From an uncultured Flavobacterium sp. (GTDB taxonomy: Bacteria; Bacteroidota; Bacteroidia; Flavobacteriales; Flavobacteriaceae), in NCBI RefSeq assembly GCF_946478785.1, contig NZ_CAMLDD010000008.1:62001-126000 (forward strand): a stretch of DNA of 64,000 nucleotides, read 5' to 3'. The notes below the pieces were generated by a model. It searched no databases. It was given only the letters and a program-made list of their open reading frames with translations, and was not told the origin of the DNA. Below, piece by piece: positions 16,628-25,784 of this stretch. Made by a program: the position numbers and the translations under genes. Each line of letters starts with the position of its first letter. The stretch's first letter is position 1.

Positions 16628-18088
16628 TTATTTTACCGGAATATTCGAAAGAATTTCCAAAACAAATTTCCAATATTTTTGGGCAGATGAAATACTGGCC
16701 CTTTCATCAGGCGAATGCGCTCCGTGAATTGTAGGTCCGAAAGAAATCATATCCATATCAGGGTAATTTGTACCTAAAATACCGCATTCTAAACCTGCGT
16801 GACAAGCTAAAACTTTTGGTTTTTCGTTGTTTTGCTTTTCATAAATATCCACTAAAACATCTAATATTTCTGAGTTTACATTTGGTGTCCATCCCGGATA
16901 AGAACCCGAAAGTTCCACTTCACAGCCAACCAATTCAAAGGCGGAACGCAATGAATTAGCCAAATCAAATTTTGAAGTTTCAACAGAAGAACGCGTCAAA
17001 CATCCTACCAAAATTTCGCCATCTTTTACTATAACCCGAGCAATATTATTTGAAGTTTCTACTAAATCAGCCATGTCTGCACTCATTCTGTAAACACCGT
17101 TATGAGCAGCATAAATTGCTCTGATGATTCCCTCCTGAACACCTAAATCCATTACTTTTTCAGGTAAATCACATTTTACGATTTCAATTGACAAGTTGGG
17201 TTCAGTCGTTTTGTACTCGGCTTTAATATCGTTGATAATTTCCTGCATATCAAAAATATAAGCCTCGTCAAACATTTCAGAAATAATTACTTTTGCAACA
17301 CTTTCTCTCGGAATTGCATTTCGTAAGCTTCCTCCATTAATTTCAGCAACTTGTAAACCGAAGTTTTCAAAAGCATCAAATAACAAGCGATTCATAATTT
17401 TATTGGCGTTACCCAGACCTTTATGAATATCCATTCCTGAATGACCTCCTTTAAGTCCTTTTACAGTAATAATATGTCCAACAGAACCTTCCGGAACCTC
17501 TTCCTCATGATAGGTTCTTGTAGCTGTTACATCGATTCCTCCGGCACAACCTATATCTATTTCATCATCTTCTTCTGTGTCCAGGTTCAACAAAATCTGT
17601 CCTTGAAGAATCCCTCCTTTTAAGTTTAAAGCTCCTGTCATTCCGGTTTCTTCATCAATTGTAAACAAAGCTTCGATTGCAGGATGCGGAATGTCCTTAC
17701 TCTCTAAAATAGCCATAATTGTTGCTACTCCCAAACCATTGTCAGCCCCAAGTGTGGTACCGCGAGCTCGAACCCAGTCACCATCGACATACATATCGAT
17801 TCCTTGTTTGTCAAAATCAAAAACAGTATCTGCATTTTTTTGGTGCACCATGTCAAGATGTCCCTGCATCACAATTGCTTTGCGATTCTCCATTCCGGAA
17901 GTTGCAGGTTTTCTGATGATTACATTTCGAATTTCGTCTTCAAAAGTTTCTAAACCTAAGCTATTTCCAAAGTTTTTCATGAACTCGATAACGCGTTCTT
18001 CTTTTTTTGAAGGGCGTGGAACTGCATTCAGATCTGCAAATTTATTCCATAGTGCTTTAGGTTCCAGATTTCTTATTTCCTGACTCAT
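16628..18088 (-). CDS. pepD: aminoacyl-histidine dipeptidase
   Basis: 486 residues from the ATG at 18088; the frame extends eight codons upstream, but M-S-Q-E-I-R-N-L fits the family start. An M20-family cytosolic di-zinc dipeptidase that splits Xaa-His dipeptides such as carnosine. Visible metal-site motifs are G-H-L-D-M-V near residue 78 (His and the Asp two residues on), A-D-N-G-L-G near residue 115, and the Glu pair in D-E-E-T-G near residue 145. The lid/dimerisation domain follows (about 200-380), and the last His ligand lies in G-A-H-S near the end. Apparently a single-gene transcript, divergent from the DUF3810 gene. Confidence 0.94.
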   Translation of the reverse strand: MSQEIRNLEPKALWNKFADLNAVPRPSKKEERVIEFMKNFGNSLGLETFEDEIRNVIIRKPATSGMENRKAIVMQGHLDMVHQKNADTVFDFDKQGIDMYVDGDWVRARGTTLGADNGLGVATIMAILESKDIPHPAIEALFTIDEETGMTGALNLKGGILQGQILLNLDTEEDDEIDIGCAGGIDVTATRTYHEEEVPEGSVGHIITVKGLKGGHSGMDIHKGLGNANKIMNRLLFDAFENFGLQVAEINGGSLRNAIPRESVAKVIISEMFDEAYIFDMQEIINDIKAEYKTTEPNLSIEIVKCDLPEKVMDLGVQEGIIRAIYAAHNGVYRMSADMADLVETSNNIARVIVKDGEILVGCLTRSSVETSKFDLANSLRSAFELVGCEVELSGSYPGWTPNVNSEILDVLVDIYEKQNNEKPKVLACHAGLECGILGTNYPDMDMISFGPTIHGAHSPDERASISSAQKYWKFVLEILSNIPVK

Positions 18089-18197
18089 TATATTTTGTTT
18101 GAAGTTTAACAATTAAGAGTGTCAAAGTTACAAAGTTTAAATTCTTTTTCAGTACTAAATAAGATTCATTTATATTTACGTATCCAAAATTTACGTC

Positions 18198-19259
18198 GTG
18201 AAATCAAAATACATTTTACCCTTATTTTTAGTCATTCAAATCATCTTTTTAAAAATCCTTCCTTTTTTTCCAGATTTTGTTGAAGGTGCATATAGTAACA
18301 ATTTTTACATCAGAATTTCTCATTTCTCAAGAACACTTTTAGGCAAAATTCCCTTCTCTGTTGGTGATTGTATTTATGCTGTACTGATTTTGTCTATAAT
18401 TAGCTGGTTTTGGAAAATTCGAAAAACATGGAAAGCTGACTGGAAAGACCATCTCTTAAAAATCTTAGGGAAAATTTCTGTTTTTTACTTTTTCTTTCAT
18501 TTGCTGTGGGCTTTCAATTATTATCGCGAACCTCTTTTTCAAAAAATGGAAATCAAAAGAGAATATACGGATGCTGAATTGTTGGCTTTTACCAAAAAAC
18601 TGATTTTGAAAACAAATGAAATTCAGTTTCAGATCACCAAAAATGATAGTGTAAAAGTTGTTTTTCCGTATTCACAAAAGGAAGTTTTTCAGATGAATCT
18701 AAACGGTTATGATAACTTGGACAAAGAACATCCTTATTTTAAATATGAAATCTTAAGCGTTAAAAAATCATTGTTCAGTGTTCCGTTAACTTATATGGGT
18801 TTTGGAGGTTATTTAAATCCGTTTACGAATGAAGCACAGGTAAATGATTTGCTTCCAATGTATAATTTTCCGCTTACGAGCTGTCATGAAATGGCACATC
18901 AAATGGGTTTTGCCAGTGAAAGTGAATGCAATTTCATAGGAGTTTTGGCAACTCTTAAAAACAAAAACTTATATTATCAATACTCAGGATATAGTTTTGC
19001 TTTGCGTTATTGCTTAAGCATCTGGCAAGTAAAAAACGAGAAGCTTTTTGAGCAATTAAAAAAGCAGACTCATGTTGGGATTCTAAAAAATTACAAGGAA
19101 AGCCGTGATTTCTGGAAAAAATACGACACATTTATCGATGAAGGATTTCATGTTTTTTATGATAGTTTTCTCAAAACAAACAATCAAAAAGACGGAATGG
19201 ACAGTTACAGTAAATTCGTTGATTTAATGGTGAATTATTATAAAACCAGAAAACTATAA
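18198..19259 (+). CDS. DUF3810 membrane protein with HExxH motif
   Basis: 353 residues from a GTG. The first third has about three hydrophobic helices (about 5-25, 48-68, 92-112). The soluble remainder carries S-C-H-E-M-A-H-Q near residue 232, followed by a downstream acidic motif (S-E-S-E), the pattern of a gluzincin-type metalloprotease. DUF3810 proteins are frequent in Bacteroidota and uncharacterised. Peptidase activity is inferred from the motif only. The gene ends 41 nt before a sigma-factor gene on the same strand and may share its transcript. Confidence 0.88.
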   Translation: MKSKYILPLFLVIQIIFLKILPFFPDFVEGAYSNNFYIRISHFSRTLLGKIPFSVGDCIYAVLILSIISWFWKIRKTWKADWKDHLLKILGKISVFYFFFHLLWAFNYYREPLFQKMEIKREYTDAELLAFTKKLILKTNEIQFQITKNDSVKVVFPYSQKEVFQMNLNGYDNLDKEHPYFKYEILSVKKSLFSVPLTYMGFGGYLNPFTNEAQVNDLLPMYNFPLTSCHEMAHQMGFASESECNFIGVLATLKNKNLYYQYSGYSFALRYCLSIWQVKNEKLFEQLKKQTHVGILKNYKESRDFWKKYDTFIDEGFHVFYDSFLKTNNQKDGMDSYSKFVDLMVNYYKTRKL

Positions 19260-19300
19260 TTCATTTGTAACAAAAAAGCTTTCAATACTACTAATAAACT

Positions 19301-19795
19301 ATGAGCGAAAACCTAGAACAATCATTTGTTACGCAATTGCAGGCAAATCAGAATATAATCCACAAGATTTGTAGATTATATACTGCCGGCGAAGATGCTC
19401 ACAAAGATTTGTTTCAGGAAATTACCATTCAGCTCTGGAAAGCGTATCCAAAATTTAGGGGAGAAAGCAAGTTTTCGACCTGGGCCTATCGGGTTGCCTT
19501 AAATACAGCCATTACCTTATACCGAAAAACCAAAAGAACAATTTCTACTGTAGAATATGAAAGTCATCAGCATTTTGTAAAAGATGTGGATTACAATTAT
19601 GAAGAGGAGGAACAGATTAAATTGATGTACAAGGCAGTTTATCAGCTAAATGATATAGAAAAAGCATTGGTTTTCATGTATCTGGAGGACAAAGATTATC
19701 AGGAAATAGCCGAAACTTTAGGAATCAGCGAAGTGAATGCGCGCGTGAAAATGAACCGAATTAAAGGGAAACTTAAAAAAATATTAAATCCTTAA
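19301..19795 (+). CDS. ECF-type RNA polymerase sigma factor
   Basis: 164 residues with sigma region 2 (D-L-F-Q-E-I-x-I-Q-L-W ... F-S-T-W-A-Y-R, about 30-70) and region 4 (L-x-D-I-E-K-A-L-V ... Y-Q-E-I-A-E-x-L-G-I-S-E, about 110-150). This is a group 4 sigma factor that redirects RNA polymerase to a small regulon. The next gene starts 9 nt downstream and encodes a membrane protein with a cytoplasmic N-terminus, the classic position of a cognate anti-sigma factor. The inducing signal is not evident. Confidence 0.93.
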   Translation: MSENLEQSFVTQLQANQNIIHKICRLYTAGEDAHKDLFQEITIQLWKAYPKFRGESKFSTWAYRVALNTAITLYRKTKRTISTVEYESHQHFVKDVDYNYEEEEQIKLMYKAVYQLNDIEKALVFMYLEDKDYQEIAETLGISEVNARVKMNRIKGKLKKILNP

Positions 19796-19804
19796 AATAC
19801 CACC

Positions 19805-20437
19805 ATGAAAGAACTGGATTTATTAAAAAAAGACTGGAAAAAGAACGCAGATTCTTTTGAACAAATTTCTGAGAAAGAAATCTATAAAATGATACACAAA
19901 AAATCATCTTCAATCGTAAAATGGATTTTAATTATCAGTATTTTGGAAATTTCGTTTTGGACATTTTCAAACTTATTTATCAACACAGATGATATACTGC
20001 GAAAAATGAATCATCCTGAAATTGTATTAACTCTTGATTTATTAACCTATTTTAACTATATCGTTGTTTTCATTTTTGTATTTATTTTTTATAAAAATTA
20101 CAAAACCATTTCGACAACAGTGGCTATAAAATCGCTAATGAGTGCTATTTTAAGAACCCGTAAAACAGTTCAGTATTATGTTTGGTATAATCTTGGAATG
20201 TTTCTTATAATCTCAATATTTACATTTTTTATTTCTTTTGCATATAGTCCAGAAATGGTTTTTTTAAGGGAAAAAATTGCAGCAGACGGAAAAGCTATGT
20301 TTTTTACTGTCGGAATATTAATTTTGATAATATTAGGCTTGTTGGGTATGTTTTGGTGCTTTTACAGAGTGCTTTACGGAACTTTATTGCGTCGCTTATA
20401 TGCAAATTATAAGGAATTGAAGAAAATAGATTTCTAA
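19805..20437 (+). CDS. membrane protein paired with the sigma factor, possible anti-sigma factor
   Basis: 210 residues. An N-terminal soluble stretch of about 35 residues (L-L-K-K-D-W-K-K, Glu/Lys-rich) is followed by four hydrophobic segments (about 38-60, 77-98, 124-150, 165-190). No zinc-binding anti-sigma motif (HxxxCxxC) is seen. The tight spacing after the sigma gene and the cytoplasmic N-terminal helix support an anti-sigma or signal-sensing role, but this is inferred from context. The family is common in flavobacteria without a described function. Confidence 0.8.
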   Translation: MKELDLLKKDWKKNADSFEQISEKEIYKMIHKKSSSIVKWILIISILEISFWTFSNLFINTDDILRKMNHPEIVLTLDLLTYFNYIVVFIFVFIFYKNYKTISTTVAIKSLMSAILRTRKTVQYYVWYNLGMFLIISIFTFFISFAYSPEMVFLREKIAADGKAMFFTVGILILIILGLLGMFWCFYRVLYGTLLRRLYANYKELKKIDF

Positions 20438-20446
20438 AAGCTAACA

Positions 20447-20514
20447 GAGGTTCAGAGTGGCAAAGAGGTTAAAAGGTTTTCTTTTATGCTTTTTTGCCAA
20501 TCTGAATAACTCTT
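20447..20514. repeat. degenerate hairpin repeat between convergent genes
   Basis: TTCAGAGTGGCAAAGAGG on the left and the reverse-complementary-like TTTTTTGCCAATCTGAA on the right form an imperfect palindrome. The wording (ggttcagagtggcaaag) resembles the degenerate repeat seen again at 41706-41740. Confidence 0.4.
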
Positions 20515-20520
20515 AGAATT

Positions 20521-21351
20521 CTAATTTTCATTTTCCGGGGCCTTATAACTCCATCTTCTCATTTCGTTAAGTTCTTCCTCGGCTTTGATTACTTCGGCCG
20601 GAATGACTTTTAAAAATGATGAGTGCTGCTCTATTGCATATTCTACCTTTTCTACGATTTCCTCTATGGTATCATTTTCGTAATCAATCTCAAGTGGCTC
20701 TTTGATAATAAACGATTGCAGGATATTTTTCTTTTTCATTCGCAGCCCTTTTTTATCAAACGAACGACGAAATCCATCAATAACAATAGGTATAACAATT
20801 GGTTTGTGCTGCTTAATAATATGCGCAGTTCCCTTACGAACTGGCTTAAATGATTTTGTTGTTCCCTGTGGAAACGTAATTACCCAGCCATCTTCAAGCG
20901 CAATCCTGATATTTTCAGTATCATTTGGATTCACATCCTTTTTTTCTGTCACATCTACGCCTTTTGCCCTCCATGTTCTTTCAACAGTAATAGCACCGGC
21001 ATATGCCATAATTCTGGGCAGTAAGCCAGCCTTCATAGTTTCTTTGGCAGCAACATAGTACAAATTCATTTTAGGCTGCCACAAATACCCTATATTCTTA
21101 ATGGTATCCTGACGCCCGCTTAAACTTGCATTAAAAACATGGAACATAGCCACAACATCAGCAAAATAAGTCTGATGGTTAGATATAAACAAAACATTTG
21201 TATCCGGTAGTGTTTTAATGATTTCAGATCCTTCAATCTGTAATTCGTTAAAACCTCTATATCGTCTATGCGTCATGGCACCCAAAATGCGAATCAGCCA
21301 TTTTTTGATGAATAATATATGTCCGAAAGGGTTTCGTTTAAACAATCCCAT
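20521..21351 (-). CDS. 1-acyl-glycerol-3-phosphate acyltransferase-like protein
   Basis: 276 residues of the PlsC/LPLAT fold, which transfers an acyl chain onto lysophosphatidate or a related lipid at the membrane. The catalytic block is S-N-H-Q-T-Y-F-A-D near residue 57, with five residues between His and Asp instead of the usual four. The second conserved block, F-P-Q-G-T-T-K, near residue 160, replaces the more usual F-P-E-G-T-R. The N-terminus is moderately hydrophobic. Monocistronic as far as can be seen. The variant motif may reflect a flavobacterial subfamily, and acyl acceptor and donor are unknown. Confidence 0.87.
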   Translation of the reverse strand: MGLFKRNPFGHILFIKKWLIRILGAMTHRRYRGFNELQIEGSEIIKTLPDTNVLFISNHQTYFADVVAMFHVFNASLSGRQDTIKNIGYLWQPKMNLYYVAAKETMKAGLLPRIMAYAGAITVERTWRAKGVDVTEKKDVNPNDTENIRIALEDGWVITFPQGTTKSFKPVRKGTAHIIKQHKPIVIPIVIDGFRRSFDKKGLRMKKKNILQSFIIKEPLEIDYENDTIEEIVEKVEYAIEQHSSFLKVIPAEVIKAEEELNEMRRWSYKAPENEN

Positions 21352-21477
21352 AGCAATAAATTATGTGTTTTGTGTTAGGCCGCAAACATACAAAAATTAT
21401 TTTTTTTGCAATTTTCATAAACAATTTCGAAAAGAAACAGTTATCCTAATGAATATCAAACTATTAAATTTACGTTT

Positions 21478-22128
21478 TTAAATCTTCTCTTCAAAGGTAA
21501 TTTTCAAAACTTCTCGCAACTCACTTAATATCATCGCTGTTGCTCCCCAAACTATGTGATTTTGGATATTAAATGCGGGAACTGAAATATTGGCAGCATA
21601 AGAAGTTGATAACGTAGCTTCAATTATAATTTCGTCATTTAGAAACACGGAAAGCGGAAGTTCAATAATATCAGCTACTTCCCTGACATCGAGATAAAAT
21701 GAAAGCTCTTGCGATGAAACTCCCAAAAATGGGTGTACAGAAAAATTACTGGGTGGAATATATACCGGTGTAAATTGTTTTATTATTTCAATTTTATCTG
21801 ATGGTATTCCAACTTCTTCATACGTCTCGCGCAAAGCTGTTTCCCGAAAATCAGCATCTGAAATTTCGTGTTTTCCACCCGGAAAAGCAATTTGAGAGGA
21901 ATGTACACCATTATATGCATTACGAACAATCAAAACCAAATGTGTTTCTCCTTCTTTAGGATATAACAACATCATGACCGCCGCAATTCTTGGATTTTGG
22001 GTTGACAAATCAAGGTCTTTCATTAACTGAATCCTTTCTAAAGGAGCCATTTTCACATGTGCCTCCCAGGCCGGAAGTTCAACCGGAATTAAATTAGGAA
22101 CATGTTGCAAAAAATCTTGAAAATCCAT
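21478..22128 (-). CDS. Nudix hydrolase, CoA pyrophosphatase-like
   Basis: 216 residues from the ATG at 22128; two upstream codons begin with TTG and are less likely. The Nudix box runs from G-G-K-H-E near residue 92 to R-E-T-Y-E-E-V-G-I. Just before it, V-H-S-S-Q-I-A-F-P-G-G matches the extra signature of the NudL/CoA-diphosphatase group, which splits CoA into phosphopantetheine and 3',5'-ADP. Cytoplasmic, probably a single-gene unit, divergent from the DUF4268 gene. Confidence 0.9.
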   Translation of the reverse strand: MDFQDFLQHVPNLIPVELPAWEAHVKMAPLERIQLMKDLDLSTQNPRIAAVMMLLYPKEGETHLVLIVRNAYNGVHSSQIAFPGGKHEISDADFRETALRETYEEVGIPSDKIEIIKQFTPVYIPPSNFSVHPFLGVSSQELSFYLDVREVADIIELPLSVFLNDEIIIEATLSTSYAANISVPAFNIQNHIVWGATAMILSELREVLKITFEEKI

Positions 22129-22216
22129 AATCAAAGTTTATTTTTGTATTTTTAAAATATAAATATAGTCCAGAAAACGCGGTTGCACAAGTTTTCTAAA
22201 ATTCAAAAGCCTGAAA

Positions 22217-22654
22217 ATGTACAGCAGAGAGGAATCACAAAAACTAAAAAGAGAATTCTGGGTGGCTTTTGCCGAAAAATATCCCAGAAAATGGGTGCTT
22301 TATGACACTAAGATCAAAGACTTTTCATTTAAATTTTATGTAGATAATAAAAAAGCGCAGGTTTTAATTGATATTGAACACCGAAGTGAAGAAAAACGAA
22401 TTGCCTACTTTGAAAAATTAGAAGCCTTAAAAAACATCTTAGACGAAGAATTCATTAAAGATTTGGTTTTCGAAAAAAATTACACCCTCGAAAGTGGCAA
22501 GACAATCAGCCGAATCTGGGTTGAAAAATCCGGAGTTGGTTTTAGCAACCGCAATAATTGGGACACCATTTTTGATTTCTTTTTCGAAAAAATGAATGCC
22601 TTTGAAATGTTTTATTTAGAGTATGACGAATTTATTAAGGATATTGATTCTTAA
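22217..22654 (+). CDS. DUF4268 protein
   Basis: 145 residues, no signal peptide. It starts with a helical stretch, S-R-E-E-S-Q-K-L-K-R-E-F-W, typical of DUF4268, then alternates strands and helices, with an I-D-I-E-H near residue 53 and an E-K-x-Y-T-L-E-S-G-K near residue 90. DUF4268 domains in other bacteria sit at the C-terminus of restriction-modification or nuclease-like proteins. The stand-alone flavobacterial form has no known role. No partner gene is evident here. Confidence 0.85.
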   Translation: MYSREESQKLKREFWVAFAEKYPRKWVLYDTKIKDFSFKFYVDNKKAQVLIDIEHRSEEKRIAYFEKLEALKNILDEEFIKDLVFEKNYTLESGKTISRIWVEKSGVGFSNRNNWDTIFDFFFEKMNAFEMFYLEYDEFIKDIDS

Positions 22655-22699
22655 TAAAAGTTGCTAAGTTTCTGAGTGTTGCCTTTAAGATCAAATAAC

Positions 22700-22723
22700 A
22701 AACCCAACAAATTCGTCGGGTTT
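22700..22723. terminator. weak terminator hairpin
   Basis: AAACCCAAC and GTCGGGTTT pair with one mismatch around a 6-nt loop, followed by a T-rich stretch. It lies between convergent genes. Confidence 0.5.
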
Positions 22724-22746
22724 ATTATTTACTTAATCTTTCATAA

Positions 22747-23160
22747 TTACACATTAAAAATATTGTACACAATAATCCTGTCATCGTAATTTATATAAAG
22801 CTGCTTTCGATAGTCCTGCTTTTTACGGGTAATAATAGAAAGTTTACAATCAATTCCATCATTATCCTTGCAAATAAACGAATACACAACATCGGTATCA
22901 TTTTCTTCTCTTTCAATATAATCAATTATATTAAAAAGCTGAATTTCCTGAGAGTAAACCACAATTCTGTTTTTATCAGTATCCAGAATAACAGAAAGAT
23001 TAATCAGATCAAGTTTGGACCATTCGCCCCAGTTTCCTTTATCATTCTTTTCTAAAAAACTTAAACCAGATGTCCTGAAACGATAGGACTGACTGTATGA
23101 TTGTTGCAGTCCAATTCCTAAAAATAGAAATATTATATAGTAGGTGCGAATAGTATTCAT
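22747..23160 (-). CDS. small secreted protein of unknown function
   Basis: 137 residues from the ATG at 23160. The N-terminus has Thr/Arg then a Tyr/Ile/Phe-rich core and S-Y-S-Q, a signal peptide cut near residue 24. The mature part is about 115 residues with many charged residues and no recognised domain. Its start lies 16 nt after the stop of the nitronate-monooxygenase-like gene, so the two are likely cotranscribed, although no functional link is evident. Confidence 0.72.
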   Translation of the reverse strand: MNTIRTYYIIFLFLGIGLQQSYSQSYRFRTSGLSFLEKNDKGNWGEWSKLDLINLSVILDTDKNRIVVYSQEIQLFNIIDYIEREENDTDVVYSFICKDNDGIDCKLSIITRKKQDYRKQLYINYDDRIIVYNIFNV

Positions 23161-23175
23161 AATATATTGAGGCAA

Positions 23176-24120
23176 TTAAAATTCAAATTTACCTTTTTCC
23201 CGGCACGCAGCTTCAAAATCAGCAATCATTTGATAAATTATTTTTTCTGCAGGCAAAATTTCATGAATTAACCCTGATATTTGTCCAATTTCCAGTTCCC
23301 CTTCATCAAGATCACCTTCAAACATGCCTTTTTTAGACCTTGCTCTTCCTAAAAGCTGTATTAAATCTTCCTTTGAAGGGCATTTTTTATATAAATCCTG
23401 AACATCCTCATAAAATTTATTTTTAATTAGACGTACAGGCGCCAATTCTTTCAATGTCAAGTGTGTATCGCCTTCTTTTATATCAACTATCTTCCTTTTA
23501 AAATTATTGTGCGAAGAGGATTCTGTTGATGCTGCAAAACGGCTTCCAACCTGAACACCATCAGCACCTAAAATCATTACCGCCAGCATTCCTCTTCCGG
23601 TCGCAATTCCACCCGCAGCAATAATTGGGATCTGGATTTTTTCTTTCACCATCGGAATCAATGTCAGTGTAGTTGTTTCATCACGGCCGTTGTGTCCACC
23701 CGCTTCAAAACCTTCAGCAACAATGGCATCAACTCCTGCTTCTTGTGCTTTTAAGGCAAAAACACTGCTGCTTACTACATGCACAACCGTAATCCCTTTT
23801 GATTTTAAAAAGGAAGTCCAGGTTTTAGGGTTTCCTGCGGAAGTAAAAACAATCTTCACACCTTCCTCAATCACAATATTCATGATCTCTTCAATATTTG
23901 GATATAACATCGGAATATTGACACCAAATGGTTTATCAGTAGCTTTTTTGCTTTTCTGAATGTGTTCACGTAAAACTTCGGGATACATGGAACCCGCTCC
24001 AATAAGACCTAAACCTCCGGCATTGCTTACTGCAGAAGCTAGTTTGTAACCACTGTTCCAAATCATACCCCCCTGAACAATTGGGTATTTTATATTAAAA
24101 AGTTGGGTGATTTTATTCAT
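23176..24120 (-). CDS. nitronate monooxygenase / FabK-like FMN oxidoreductase
   Basis: 314 residues, TIM barrel binding FMN. Motifs: P-I-V-Q-G-G-M near residue 14, G-L-G-L-I-G-A near residue 36, E-G-F-E-A-G-G-H-N-G near residue 140 (with the His often proposed as catalytic base), and A-A-G-G-I-A-x-G-R-G near residue 168, then G-A-D-G-V-Q-V-G-S-R-F. The family includes nitronate monooxygenases and the enoyl-ACP reductase FabK, which I cannot separate from the sequence. It is 12 nt downstream of the subtilase gene on the same strand, so operonic. Confidence 0.87.
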   Translation of the reverse strand: MNKITQLFNIKYPIVQGGMIWNSGYKLASAVSNAGGLGLIGAGSMYPEVLREHIQKSKKATDKPFGVNIPMLYPNIEEIMNIVIEEGVKIVFTSAGNPKTWTSFLKSKGITVVHVVSSSVFALKAQEAGVDAIVAEGFEAGGHNGRDETTTLTLIPMVKEKIQIPIIAAGGIATGRGMLAVMILGADGVQVGSRFAASTESSSHNNFKRKIVDIKEGDTHLTLKELAPVRLIKNKFYEDVQDLYKKCPSKEDLIQLLGRARSKKGMFEGDLDEGELEIGQISGLIHEILPAEKIIYQMIADFEAACREKGKFEF

Positions 24121-24132
24121 TCAAAAAAACTA

Positions 24133-25737
24133 TTATTGTTTTATAATCTTTCCGGTTTTATGCAAACCATCTGCATCAAAAGTATAAAAATAGAGCCCGC
24201 TTTTTAAGAACTCTAATGAAAGATTTGAATTTTGATCCGTGATTTGTTTGTCCATTACTTTTTGACCCAAAATCGAATAAATAACTACAGAAGCATTATT
24301 TATTTCATCAGGAAAAGAAAATGCAATAGTAGTTGTTGCAGGGTTTGGATAAACTATAAAATCTTTATTTACAAAAGTATCGATTGTTAAAGCAGCACCA
24401 AAATTTGGAATTCCGTATCCGTAATTATTATCAGGATCTAAATATTTATCTGAAGACTGAATGACCATATCCCTAATTTCCTGATTTGTCTTTAGTGGAA
24501 AAGCCTGCCATAAACAAGCAATCATTCCAGCCATGATCGGACATGAAAATGAAGTTCCGTCAGCTGTACCAATATTGCCGGAAGTATCAGAAACCACAGC
24601 TGCCGTACCTTGTGCCATAACATCCGGTTTTATTCTTCCGTCATAGCTTGGGCCAATAGAACTAAAAGATGATCTTGATTTGTTAGCCACAACAGCACCT
24701 ACCGCAATAACTGAAACAGCATCTGCAGGTCCGCCAATATGTTTTTCTGTCTTAGTACCTTCATTTCCGGCAGAAGCCACGACAATTGTTCCTTTGCTAA
24801 ATGCAATTTCGGCACCACGGGAAATAAAAGTAGTAACTCCATTCATATCATTATAAATGTAGTTGTAATTTGGATTATCCCGCTCAGCAAAATATCCTAA
24901 TGAAGTAGTAATAATATCGACACCTAAACTATCTGCTTTTTCAGCTGCTTCTACCCATAAAGATTCCTCCAAAGGCTCTTCTGTGGCATCAATTTCTGTT
25001 CTAAACAAATAATAAGAAGCGTCCGGTGCTGTACCTACCAATGCATTATCCTTGTATCCTCCCATTGTAGAAAGCACTAAAGTACCATGACTTCCACCAG
25101 TATAAAAATTGGCATTTCTGGAAACGTAATCATAGCCACCTAAAATCAGGTTATTATCTCGTAGTCTCTGAAAGGGCTGAGCTGTATTAACACCCGGAAA
25201 ACCGGCATCCATAACAGCAATTATTTTTCCGGCTCCGGTATAATTTTGCTGATGCAAAACATGTCCGTTGAGCATATGAATTTGACTTGCAGAAGGTCCG
25301 TAGGCGTAATCAATTTTAGTTTGGAGTTTATCGTTCGTTTTTGAAGTTTGATTTTCACGAACCTTTTTTGAAGTTGTGTTTAATCCTTTATTTGCAAAAA
25401 TTACCTTATCTACAAATGAAATTGATTTTAAAGCTAAAATATTAGTCTGACTTCCTTTGATATGAAGTGCATTCAACCATTTTGATTTTGCCAAAATAGT
25501 AATTCCAGTACTTGCTTTTATCTGAGCAACATATGTTGTTTCTAAAGGGGCATCACTAAAATTTAAGGCAATGTCTTGATTCGATCTTCTATCCAGAGCA
25601 CGCTGGGAAAGCATTAATAATGGAGAATCTAAATAAGTTTGGGCATTTGGCTTGGCATTAAAATAAACCCAGGCATCTTCCTGCGAAAACATCACAGTTG
25701 AAATCAATAAGAATAAAATAGCGTAATGTAGCTTCAT
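24133..25737 (-). CDS. secreted S8 subtilisin-like protease with T9SS type A sorting domain
   Basis: 534 residues. Signal peptide (cut near M-F-S-Q), then a short prodomain region (about 25-140) and the S8 catalytic domain. The triad Asp is in V-M-D-A-G near residue 176, His in S-H-G-T-L near residue 217, and Ser in G-T-S-F-S-C-P near residue 397, and the oxyanion Asn is in S-A-G-N-E-G. The last 75 residues (from Y-P-N-P-A to K-I-I-K-Q) form a type A C-terminal domain with Y-P-N-P and a final Lys, which directs export through the type IX system. Such proteases digest protein outside the cell. Confidence 0.94.
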   Translation of the reverse strand: MKLHYAILFLLISTVMFSQEDAWVYFNAKPNAQTYLDSPLLMLSQRALDRRSNQDIALNFSDAPLETTYVAQIKASTGITILAKSKWLNALHIKGSQTNILALKSISFVDKVIFANKGLNTTSKKVRENQTSKTNDKLQTKIDYAYGPSASQIHMLNGHVLHQQNYTGAGKIIAVMDAGFPGVNTAQPFQRLRDNNLILGGYDYVSRNANFYTGGSHGTLVLSTMGGYKDNALVGTAPDASYYLFRTEIDATEEPLEESLWVEAAEKADSLGVDIITTSLGYFAERDNPNYNYIYNDMNGVTTFISRGAEIAFSKGTIVVASAGNEGTKTEKHIGGPADAVSVIAVGAVVANKSRSSFSSIGPSYDGRIKPDVMAQGTAAVVSDTSGNIGTADGTSFSCPIMAGMIACLWQAFPLKTNQEIRDMVIQSSDKYLDPDNNYGYGIPNFGAALTIDTFVNKDFIVYPNPATTTIAFSFPDEINNASVVIYSILGQKVMDKQITDQNSNLSLEFLKSGLYFYTFDADGLHKTGKIIKQ

Positions 25738-25784
25738 AACAATTTACTTTTTTAAGGTGAGAGCCTGTGTAAGAAAATATAAAG

